The position numbers were made by a program, and so were the translations under genes. Below are positions 1 to 6,871 of a stretch of 7,604 bases of DNA, piece by piece. This stretch comes from Fusobacteriales bacterium (lineage in GTDB: Bacteria > Fusobacteriota > Fusobacteriia > Fusobacteriales > Leptotrichiaceae): assembly GCA_031285605.1 (NCBI GenBank), contig JAITVW010000069.1, forward strand, positions 1 through 7,604, read 5' to 3'. The notes below the pieces were generated by a model that saw only the letters and a list, made by a program, of their open reading frames with translations, made no database searches and was not told the origin of the DNA. Within the stretch, counting starts at the first letter, position 1, and the number at the start of each line of letters is the position of its first letter.

Positions 1-1028
1 ACAAGGATGTTTTTGCCCATACCGTATCAGTAGTAAAAAATACTCAAAAAGACCTTCTTACACGTATTACAGCTCTTTTTCACGATATAGGCAAACCTAA
101 TACGCATTCAATTGATAAAAACGGAATTTCGCACTATTACGGGCACGAGAATAACAGTGCCGAAATTGCTTCGGCGGCTCTCAGAAGATTAAAATTTCCA
201 AATGACTTTATAAGAGATGCAGACGTTTTAATCAGAAACCATATGATAGTTTTTGAAAAACCGGGAACCAAAGCAATAAAAAAATTTATCTGCAAAGTAG
301 GAATTGAAAATTTAGATAAAATATTTGATCATTTTTATGCTGATATCAGTTCAAAAAAAGCTCCTGTTGATTATTCTCCGATAGATTCTTTAAAATCTAA
401 AGTAGCTGAAATCATTGATAAAAACGAAAATATTGAAAAACAGGACTTAGAAATCAACGGTAATGATATGTTGGCATTAAAAATTCAACAAAAGCAGATC
501 AGTAAGATTAAAAATGAAATTTATGAAAAAGTTCTGGACGGTGATCTTGAAAACAATAAAAAGAATATTGTAAATTACATTATGAATACAAAAGGAATCA
601 ATGAAGAACTTCAGGAAACAAAATCTTCAGGAGCCATTGTTTACAAAGTTGAGGAAAATGAAATCAAATATCTTCTGATTATGCTTATAAGGGGAAACTG
701 GGGATTTCCCAAAGGACACTTTGAAGGAGAAGAAACAGAGAAAGAAACAGCGGTACGTGAAATTTTTGAGGAAACAGGCCTGAATGTAAAATTTCATGAT
801 GATTTCCGGGAACCCATACAATATTTTCCTGCACCGTTTATATTCAAAACAGTAATATATTTTCTTGCAGAGGCAGTTACGGATAACGTAAAAATTCAGA
901 CAGATGAGGTAGCAGAATATAAATGGGCAGCTTATGATGAAGCTGCTAAATTAATAACTTACAGACTGCAAAAGAAAATTTTGAAAAAAGCTAATGATAT
1001 ATTATCAAATGAATTAAAACAAATATAA
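1..1028 (+). CDS. cca: CCA-adding tRNA nucleotidyltransferase (HD domain) with C-terminal NUDIX domain, 5' partial
   Basis: The reading frame is open from base 3 to the stop at 1026-1028, so the gene starts left of the window; the ATG at 243 is internal. Of 341 visible residues, 1-95 are an HD phosphohydrolase domain (FAHT His6, LFHDIGKP with His27-Asp28, GHE at 47-49, His80). Residues about 100-190 match the C-terminal tail of bacterial CCA enzymes (INGNDM near 151-156, then VLDG at 177-180). Residues about 208-341 are a NUDIX hydrolase with a full GX5EX7REUXEEXGU box at 238-260. The preceding WGFPKG resembles Ap4A-hydrolase-type NUDIX proteins. The nucleotidyltransferase head, which adds CCA to tRNA 3' ends, must lie upstream. 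The NUDIX substrate is not shown by the sequence; Ap4A or another nucleoside polyphosphate is inferred. A poly(A) polymerase of the same superfamily is the main alternative for the head activity. Confidence 0.9.
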   Translation, partial: KDVFAHTVSVVKNTQKDLLTRITALFHDIGKPNTHSIDKNGISHYYGHENNSAEIASAALRRLKFPNDFIRDADVLIRNHMIVFEKPGTKAIKKFICKVGIENLDKIFDHFYADISSKKAPVDYSPIDSLKSKVAEIIDKNENIEKQDLEINGNDMLALKIQQKQISKIKNEIYEKVLDGDLENNKKNIVNYIMNTKGINEELQETKSSGAIVYKVEENEIKYLLIMLIRGNWGFPKGHFEGEETEKETAVREIFEETGLNVKFHDDFREPIQYFPAPFIFKTVIYFLAEAVTDNVKIQTDEVAEYKWAAYDEAAKLITYRLQKKILKKANDILSNELKQI

Positions 1029-1057
1029 AATTCTAAATTACAAAGGAGGGAGAAAAT

Positions 1058-1309
1058 ATGAGTGCCGGTGATTTTTCGTTAGATCATATGCCCTATGAGG
1101 CACCTATTTTGGGCTATGGAATATTGGTGTTAATATTTGTTTTTCTTACTGTAAATTATTTATTATTCAAACTTATAGGTTTTATGCTGCGGATTGATAC
1201 AAGAACCGGAAATGATCCTTCAAAGATTGTTTATCTGCTTTCATTTATAGTATCATCTGTACTGACATTCCTGATTATATATCCTATACTGAAAAAAACT
1301 GTACTATAA
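1058..1309 (+). CDS. small two-helix membrane protein, function unknown
   Basis: This 83-residue protein starts at an ATG 8 bases after a near-perfect AAAGGAGG (1042-1049), which supports a real, well-translated gene despite its size. I do not recognise a family. It has an acidic 17-residue N-terminus (Asp5, Asp9, Glu14) and a first hydrophobic segment at about residues 18-44. A polar loop with Arg45, Arg49, Asp53 and Lys56 follows, then a second hydrophobic segment at about 57-78 and a short KKTVL tail. There is no lipobox and no clear cleavable signal peptide, so it is probably an integral inner-membrane protein. The loop is the most charged part, but topology cannot be fixed from it. It lies 29 bases after the CCA-NUDIX gene and 15 bases before nfo, so it is probably co-transcribed with both. 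No catalytic motif is visible. Confidence 0.8.
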   Translation: MSAGDFSLDHMPYEAPILGYGILVLIFVFLTVNYLLFKLIGFMLRIDTRTGNDPSKIVYLLSFIVSSVLTFLIIYPILKKTVL

Positions 1310-1324
1310 AATACGGAGGTAAAA

Positions 1325-2200
1325 ATGAAATATATCGGCGCTCATGTCAGTGCATCAGGAGGAGTCTCAAAGGCACCAATAAATGCCAAAAATATAAATT
1401 CCAGAGCATTCGGTCTTTTTGTCAAAAACCAAAAAAGATGGGAGGCAAAACCGCTGGAAAGCTCGGAAATCGAAAAATTTAAAAATGAAATAAATGAACT
1501 TGATTATAATGTAAAGCATATTCTTCCTCATGCCGGGTATCTCATTAACCTTGGAAATCCGGAACCGGAAAAAAGAGAAAAATCTTATAATTCCATGATT
1601 GATGAAGCCCGCAGATGTGAGCAGCTCGGACTGACTTTAATTAACGTACATCCGGGAAGCCATTTAAAAATAATTACAGAGGAAGAATGCATAGAACTTA
1701 TTGCTGATTCTATCAATAATGTACATGCTCATACGGACTTTATAAACATTGTTCTGGAAAACACTGCCGGAATGGGCAGCAACATGGGTTATAAATTTGA
1801 ACATCTGAGGGACATAATATCGCTTATCAAAAATCAAAGCAGAGTAGGAGTATGCATTGATACCTGTCATGCTTTTGCAGCCGGATATGATTTAAGAACT
1901 GAAGAAGCATACAAGAATACAATGGATGCTTTTGAGAATACAGTAGGCTTTAAGTATCTAAATGGGATTCATCTGAATGATTCCATGTATGATCTTGGAC
2001 TGAAAAAAGACAGGCATGAAAGCCTTTTGAAAGGAAAACTTGGTGAAGAATGTTTCCGGCTTATTATGAATGACAAAAGACTTGATGACATACCAATAAT
2101 ACTGGAAACTATAGATGAGACACTATGGACAAAAGAGATAGAATTTTTATACTCTTTAAGTAAAAATCAATTTATGGAGAATACAAAATGTCTTTATTAG
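1325..2200 (+). CDS. nfo: endonuclease IV (AP endonuclease, Zn-dependent)
   Basis: Endonuclease IV cuts the backbone 5' to abasic sites and removes 3'-blocking groups in base excision repair. The 291-residue length is close to the usual 280-290. It opens with the family signature YIGAHVSASGG. The full set of metal ligands is present, at the same numbers I recall for E. coli Nfo: His69 (LPHAGY), His109 (NVHPGSH), Glu145 (LENTAG), Asp179 and His182 (CIDTCHAF), His216 (GIHLNDS), Asp229 and His231 (KDRHES), Glu261 (ILET). The trinuclear zinc site is therefore intact and the enzyme should be active. The start follows GGAGGT (1315-1320) by four bases. Its last 13 bases overlap the start of the downstream helicase gene in another frame, so the two are probably translationally coupled. 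Confidence 0.97.
   Translation: MKYIGAHVSASGGVSKAPINAKNINSRAFGLFVKNQKRWEAKPLESSEIEKFKNEINELDYNVKHILPHAGYLINLGNPEPEKREKSYNSMIDEARRCEQLGLTLINVHPGSHLKIITEEECIELIADSINNVHAHTDFINIVLENTAGMGSNMGYKFEHLRDIISLIKNQSRVGVCIDTCHAFAAGYDLRTEEAYKNTMDAFENTVGFKYLNGIHLNDSMYDLGLKKDRHESLLKGKLGEECFRLIMNDKRLDDIPIILETIDETLWTKEIEFLYSLSKNQFMENTKCLY
2176..2190 (+). promoter_or_regulatory. ribosome binding site and start of the helicase gene, embedded in the end of nfo
   Basis: GGAGA at 2176-2180 sits seven bases before the ATG at 2188. Both lie inside the nfo reading frame, whose stop is at 2198-2200. This supports the 2188 start, since the next in-frame Met is 50 codons later and would cut into the N-terminal region. 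The 13-base overlap suggests that ribosomes finishing nfo feed the helicase start, tying the two protein levels together. Confidence 0.7.
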
Positions 2201-5169
2201 CAAAAAAGGGAGAAAAAACAGGAATTATCATACCTTATGAACAATATTCCAGTATATTAAAGCATGAAATTCTAACATTTTTCTCCCAAAATCTTGATGA
2301 AAAAATTTCTCTGAATGACTATGATAATGCTGTAAATATGACTGAAACGATTTTAAATACAAAGTTTGAACTGCCTTTGCAGTTTAATCGGAGCAATTAT
2401 AATAATAGTAATTTTCTTATTGTTAATCAAAAAACAAAATTTAAAAACTTTTTTACATATTTGAAAGAAGAGCTGAACAGCTGTGATTCTTTTTGTTTTA
2501 TCGTAAGTTTTATAAAATTTTCCGGAATACAGCTCCTTATAAACACGCTTGATGAATTAAAAAACAGAGGAATAAAAGGGAAAATAATTACTTCGGTATA
2601 TTTGAACATAACAGATCCAAAAGCTCTGAGAAAGCTCGCAGAATATAATAATTTGGAAATAAAGATTTATAACAATACACGGGAGAGCTTTCATACAAAA
2701 GCTTATTTATTTCATAGAAAAGAATACAGTTCATGTATTATAGGCTCTTCAAATCTAAGCCAGTCCGCTTTGTATTCCGGAGAAGAATGGAATGTGCGTC
2801 TGGTCAAAGATAATTATCTGGAAATTTTTGATCAGTCATATGAGCAGTTTGAAAAAATATGGGACAGTAATGAAGCAATAGAATTGAATTCAAAATTTAT
2901 TGATATGTATGAAAGCTTCAGAAATAAAAGCGGAAATATTGAAACATTTGATTTTAAAAAAGAAGAAACTGAAAAAGAAATATTTATGCCTAATAAAATG
3001 CAGTCAGAACTTCTCGAGAAATTAAAACTTACAAGAGAATTCGGGAATAAAAAAGGATTGATTGTATCTGCTACCGGAACCGGTAAAACTTATCTTGCTG
3101 CTATGGATATTCTGAAAATGAAGCCCAAGTCATTTTTATTTATAGCACACAGGGAAGAGCTTATAAACAATGCTTTTAATGTCTTTTTAAAAATTCTTCC
3201 CTATGATAAAAATGAATATGGCTTTTTTACGGGCAGTAAAAAAAATTATGATAAAAGATTTATGTTTTCTACAATTCAATCTTTATATAAAAATACGGAA
3301 TGTTTCTCAAAAGATACTTTTGACTATATTATTATAGATGAGTTTCATCATTCAAAAGCTTCTACTTATGAAGCTGTAATTGACTATTTTAATCCTGTTT
3401 TTATGTTAGGGCTTACTGCAACTCCTGAAAGAATGGACGGGAAAGACATCTTGGAACTGTGTGATTATAATCTGATTGGAGAAATGGGGCTTCGTGAAGC
3501 TCTTGAATATGACCTGCTCTCTCCTTTTCACTATTTCGGAGTAATTGACAATACCGTGGATTATGAGCAGATACCTTTTAGCAACGGAAAATATGATGAT
3601 AAAATACTTGGTGAAAAATTAAGCATACCAAAAAGAGCAGACTTTATTCATAATAAAATAGAGAAAATAGGTTTTGACGGAAACAGGATAAAATCTATTG
3701 CTTTTTGTGCGAATATAAAACATGCAGAGTTTATGAAAGAGCAGTTCATACTGAAAGGTTATATGGCAGAATCAATTACTGCCAAAGACAGCCGGTTGAA
3801 AAGAAAAGAAGCAATAAATGCTTTTCAGACAGGGGAAATCGAAATTTTATGTGTTGTGGATATTTTCAATGAAGGTATTGATATACCTGATGTTAATCTT
3901 TTATTATTTCTAAGACCTACTATGTCATCCACAATATTTATACAGCAGCTGGGACGAGGACTTAGAAAGGTTAAAAATAAAGATTTTGTAACTATCCTGG
4001 ATTTTATAGGAAATCATAAAAAGGACTACATAATTACCCAAGCTTTTTCAAAGAATACTCTTAATGAAAAAGACAGACTTTTAAAGGAAGTCAGAAATCA
4101 ATTTTCCAATATTCCCGGAGCATCCTATATTGAGCTTGACAGAATATGTCAGGACAGAATAATATCCAAAATAGAGAATTATAATAGTTTGAGCAGAGAT
4201 AATATTGTTTCTGAATATCTTGATTTTAAAAATGAAATTGGAAGAGAAATAGATATTATTGATTTTAAAGATAATACAGAATTGTTCCTAAGACTGAAAA
4301 ATAAGTTTGGTTCTTTTGTCAAAACGCAGAAATTAATCGAAAAACTGGATTATCATTTTAGTAATAATGAAGAGAAAATCTTTGAGATTTTAGAAAAAAA
4401 TCTTAGTATAAATTATCCTTATGAAATATTTATTATCTGGCTTTTGCACAGCCTTGACAGAGTTTCTGCCAGTGATGTCATAGAAAAATTTGAGTCTGTA
4501 TTTTTAGTTAAAATAAATGAAAGAGTGCAGTATAATCTTATTATAAGAGCAATGAAAGAACTAAATGAAAACGATTTGTTTATTTTTAATCCGAAGACTG
4601 GTACAATTTCTTTAAAAAGTATTATTTTTACTACGTTCTACAAGAAGCGACTGACTGGTCTAATTGAGCTTTTTATTTTGAAATTTAAGAAAGAAATTGA
4701 TATAAATGAATTTAATAATAATATCTTAGTTAAATACAAAGAGTATTCCAGAGTAGAACTGCAAATACTGCTTGATTCTAATGCTCAAAAAGGATCGTGG
4801 CGTGCCGGTTATTCAGTATCCGGAGAACATATATGTCTGTTTATCACATTAAATAAATCACTTGTATTGAAAGAAGAACTAAAGTATGATAATTATTTTC
4901 ACAGACAAGATATCGTTCAGTGGATAAGTCAGAACAAAACAAGTCATGATTCTAAAATAGGGCAAATGTATGTGAAACATAAAGAGATGAATATGAAAGT
5001 TCATATTTTTATACGGAAAGAGCCTGTTTTGGAAAACGGAACTGCAGCACCTTTTATATATCTGGGAGAATCTGAATATTTCAGCAGTCATGGTGACAAG
5101 CCTGTGTATATGTTATGGAAACTGCATTATCCTGTTCCAAACGAGCTGTTTATTGATTTTACAATTTGA
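2188..5169 (+). CDS. PLD-family nuclease / SF2 DEAD-DEAH helicase with C-terminal DUF3427 domain
   Basis: A 993-residue multidomain protein. An N-terminal region (about 1-80) leads into a phospholipase-D-like domain (about 80-235) with His169-x-Lys171, GSSN at 186-189 and Glu200. An SF2 helicase motor follows: Walker A ATGTGKT at 295-301, DEFH at 384-387, TAT at 410-412, FNEGIDIP (motif V), and QQLGRGLR at 586-593. The last 270 or so residues match my memory of DUF3427 (SRVELQ near its start, FHRQDIVQW, FIRKEP, FIYLGE). This order is a known bacterial architecture of uncertain function, and the motor looks fully active. The classical HKD aspartate position is His176, which I recall as usual for this family. 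It probably unwinds or translocates on DNA and cuts it, in repair or as anti-phage defence; both roles are inferred. It overlaps nfo by 13 bases, and TRIC follows after 33. Confidence 0.93.
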   Translation: MSLLAKKGEKTGIIIPYEQYSSILKHEILTFFSQNLDEKISLNDYDNAVNMTETILNTKFELPLQFNRSNYNNSNFLIVNQKTKFKNFFTYLKEELNSCDSFCFIVSFIKFSGIQLLINTLDELKNRGIKGKIITSVYLNITDPKALRKLAEYNNLEIKIYNNTRESFHTKAYLFHRKEYSSCIIGSSNLSQSALYSGEEWNVRLVKDNYLEIFDQSYEQFEKIWDSNEAIELNSKFIDMYESFRNKSGNIETFDFKKEETEKEIFMPNKMQSELLEKLKLTREFGNKKGLIVSATGTGKTYLAAMDILKMKPKSFLFIAHREELINNAFNVFLKILPYDKNEYGFFTGSKKNYDKRFMFSTIQSLYKNTECFSKDTFDYIIIDEFHHSKASTYEAVIDYFNPVFMLGLTATPERMDGKDILELCDYNLIGEMGLREALEYDLLSPFHYFGVIDNTVDYEQIPFSNGKYDDKILGEKLSIPKRADFIHNKIEKIGFDGNRIKSIAFCANIKHAEFMKEQFILKGYMAESITAKDSRLKRKEAINAFQTGEIEILCVVDIFNEGIDIPDVNLLLFLRPTMSSTIFIQQLGRGLRKVKNKDFVTILDFIGNHKKDYIITQAFSKNTLNEKDRLLKEVRNQFSNIPGASYIELDRICQDRIISKIENYNSLSRDNIVSEYLDFKNEIGREIDIIDFKDNTELFLRLKNKFGSFVKTQKLIEKLDYHFSNNEEKIFEILEKNLSINYPYEIFIIWLLHSLDRVSASDVIEKFESVFLVKINERVQYNLIIRAMKELNENDLFIFNPKTGTISLKSIIFTTFYKKRLTGLIELFILKFKKEIDINEFNNNILVKYKEYSRVELQILLDSNAQKGSWRAGYSVSGEHICLFITLNKSLVLKEELKYDNYFHRQDIVQWISQNKTSHDSKIGQMYVKHKEMNMKVHIFIRKEPVLENGTAAPFIYLGESEYFSSHGDKPVYMLWKLHYPVPNELFIDFTI

Positions 5170-5202
5170 TAAAGTATTATTAAAAATTAAAGGAGTCCGC
5201 AA

Positions 5203-5862
5203 ATGTTAAACACTATTGTCAATTCAGTCGGAATTATTGCCTTTGCCTGTTCGGGAGTTTTCAAAGGTTTAAAGTATAATTTTGATATTTTCGGTATTAC
5301 TGTTTTAGGAATTATTACTGCCTGCGGCGGCGGAATTATCAGGGATATTTTACTCAACAGAATGCCTGCGGCTATTGCCAAACCACATGATGTATATCTT
5401 GCAATTTTTACTTCGTTTATAATATATTTTACCGTAAAAATTCAGGAAAAACGTCTAAATATGAAAACTATAGATAATTCAAGAATATTTATGAGGCTGG
5501 TAAAGCTTTCAGATGCACTTGGTCTGGCATTATTTACTATTATTGGTGCCGGTATTGCTGTCAAAAGCGGACTCGGAATACTTAGCGTCGCTGTTATGGC
5601 AACTATTACGGGAGTCGGCGGCGGAATTATCAGAGACCTTCTTGTAAATGAGATCCCGTTTGTCCTGAAAGAGGATATTTATGCTACACTATCATTTGCA
5701 GGCGGAATTATATATTATATCTGTATTGTTAAAATGGGAACTGCCTATAATACAGTTGTTCCATTATTATTTACAGTTTTACTTTTCGTAAGGCTTGTAG
5801 CTATAAAATATAAGTTAAGCCTTCATTTTTCAAAATCAAAGAACGGAGAGAATAAAGAATGA
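5203..5862 (+). CDS. TRIC-family (UPF0126) trimeric cation channel
   Basis: A 219-residue polytopic membrane protein of the prokaryotic TRIC family (YadS/YicG type), which form trimeric monovalent-cation channels in the inner membrane. The two homologous halves typical of the family are clear. Repeat 1 has FACSG near residue 14, GGGIIRD at 42-48 and Pro55. Repeat 2 has LFTIIGAG near 110, GGGIIRD at 139-145, Pro152 and the KE pair at 156-157. About seven hydrophobic segments can be counted, with a Lys-rich hydrophilic tail (KSKNGENKE). The length is normal for the family. The ATG follows AAAGGAG (5189-5195) by seven bases. The gene ends in an ATGA overlap with the Ppx/GppA gene, so the two are tightly coupled. 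Ion selectivity (K+ or Na+) cannot be read from the sequence, and amino-acid transport has also been proposed for relatives. Confidence 0.93.
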   Translation: MLNTIVNSVGIIAFACSGVFKGLKYNFDIFGITVLGIITACGGGIIRDILLNRMPAAIAKPHDVYLAIFTSFIIYFTVKIQEKRLNMKTIDNSRIFMRLVKLSDALGLALFTIIGAGIAVKSGLGILSVAVMATITGVGGGIIRDLLVNEIPFVLKEDIYATLSFAGGIIYYICIVKMGTAYNTVVPLLFTVLLFVRLVAIKYKLSLHFSKSKNGENKE

Positions 5863-6752
5863 TTGCCTCTATTATAGATATCGGTACTAATTCCTGCAGA
5901 TTAATGATTGCCGACAGCAGAAACAATACTGTAAATCCACTTATTAAAAAAGTCGAATTTACCAGACTCGGAGAAGGGGTAAATAAGACAAAAATGCTGG
6001 CTCCCGAAGCTATTAACCGGACATTAAAGGTTTTAAAAGAATATAAAAAAATCAGTGATTCCTATAATTCTGAAAAAATATCAGCCTTTGCTACAAGCGC
6101 AGTCAGAGATTCTTCAAACAGGGAAGTATTTCTGGAACTTGTGAAAAAAGAATGCGGAATTGCAAAAAGCTGTATCACTGGGATAGAAGAAGGGACGGCG
6201 GCCTTCGTGGGCGGAACAAACTTTCTTAATTCTCTTTATTCAAAAGTTCTTCTTATTGATATCGGCGGCGGCAGTACTGAGTTTTCATACGGAGTTCCTA
6301 AAAAAATTCCTGAACATGTGAAAAGTTTTGATTTGGGAGCTGTAAGATTCAAAGAAATGCTTGAAGAGGGGACTGCTTATCAGGAATTGGAAAATCATAT
6401 AAATAATGAACTGTCTAAAATCGATTTTATTACAGGTGATTTTGAGTTGCTTGGAGTAGCTGCATCAATTACAGGTCAGATTGCTCTGTATTATGACGAA
6501 ATCTATGATCCTGAAAAATCTCATAATAAAAAGCTTACACTTGATATGATAAAAGATAATTTTCACAAACTAAGTAAAATGTCTGTGGAAGAGATTACAC
6601 AGCTACCTTCTATAAATGCCAAAAGAGCTGATGTAATAACTTCCGGAACCTTTTTGCTTTTAAAAATACTGGAATATTTTAATAAAGAATATATACTTAC
6701 TTCTGAAATTGATCTTTTGGAAGGACATTTCATATTGAATATCTTAAATTAG
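5859..6752 (+). CDS. Ppx/GppA-family phosphatase, short form
   Basis: A 297-residue member of the exopolyphosphatase / guanosine pentaphosphatase family in the sugar kinase/Hsp70/actin superfamily. Visible motifs are the phosphate-1 loop DIGTNSCR (7-14), ATSAVRD (79-85), the GIEEG segment with the expected catalytic Glu (110/111), the phosphate-2 loop DIGGGSTEF (134-142), and the late INAKRADVI and DLLEG segments (252-260, 285-289). It has only the two actin-like domains and lacks the C-terminal HD region of the roughly 500-residue E. coli enzymes, like other short Ppx proteins. Substrate choice (polyphosphate or pppGpp) cannot be decided here. The adenosine-site stretch reads GVAASITG instead of the commoner GTATT-like form. 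The start codon overlaps the TRIC stop as ATGA, with GGAG at 5845-5848. It is the last gene of the cluster before a 119-base gap. Confidence 0.93.
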   Translation: MIASIIDIGTNSCRLMIADSRNNTVNPLIKKVEFTRLGEGVNKTKMLAPEAINRTLKVLKEYKKISDSYNSEKISAFATSAVRDSSNREVFLELVKKECGIAKSCITGIEEGTAAFVGGTNFLNSLYSKVLLIDIGGGSTEFSYGVPKKIPEHVKSFDLGAVRFKEMLEEGTAYQELENHINNELSKIDFITGDFELLGVAASITGQIALYYDEIYDPEKSHNKKLTLDMIKDNFHKLSKMSVEEITQLPSINAKRADVITSGTFLLLKILEYFNKEYILTSEIDLLEGHFILNILN

Positions 6753-6802
6753 ATCTTAATTAAATTCGTGTAGTGAAAATAAGAAAATTTAAAAAAACAA
6801 AC

Positions 6803-6831
6803 TTGTTAAATATTTATAAATAATATATAAT
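6803..6831 (+). promoter_or_regulatory. sigma-70-type promoter for the BECR-like gene and rpiB
   Basis: In the only sizeable intergenic gap (6753-6871), TTGTTA at 6803-6808 (4 of 6 to TTGACA) is followed by a 17-base spacer and a perfect TATAAT at 6826-6831. Transcription would begin near 6838, about 34 bases ahead of the ATG at 6872. Such AT-rich DNA makes chance -10 boxes common, but the hexamer, spacing and location agree. No operator-like inverted repeat and no GC-rich terminator hairpin is seen in the gap. Confidence 0.6.
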
Positions 6832-6871
6832 TAAAGTAATTATTTGTAATATAAAAAATAATCGAGGTGTT

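Noticed and set aside
627..821. Reverse-strand open frame of 64 codons
   Set aside because: It lies fully antisense to the NUDIX box coding region, has Phe/Cys-rich low-complexity content, and shows no recognisable domain.
243..1028. A separate 261-residue NUDIX gene starting at the ATG at 243
   Set aside because: The frame is open upstream to the window edge and encodes a continuous HD domain (FAHT, LFHDIGKP, GHE). The ATG falls just after the conserved His80 of that domain, and no ribosome binding site precedes it.
1664..1870. Reverse-strand open frame of 68 codons
   Set aside because: It is antisense to the metal-ligand core of nfo and has no ribosome binding site or domain.
4879..5091. 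Reverse-strand open frame of 70 codons within the DUF3427 region
   Set aside because: It is a shadow of the helicase gene with no protein family resemblance.
5187..5381. Reverse-strand open frame over the TRIC start
   Set aside because: Its proline/isoleucine-rich product mirrors the TRIC codons, and it would overlap the ribosome binding site and start of a certain gene.
6753..6802. Rho-independent terminator after the Ppx/GppA gene
   Set aside because: Only AT-only palindromes such as TTAATTAA and A-runs are present. There is no GC-containing stem followed by a T-tract on the + strand.
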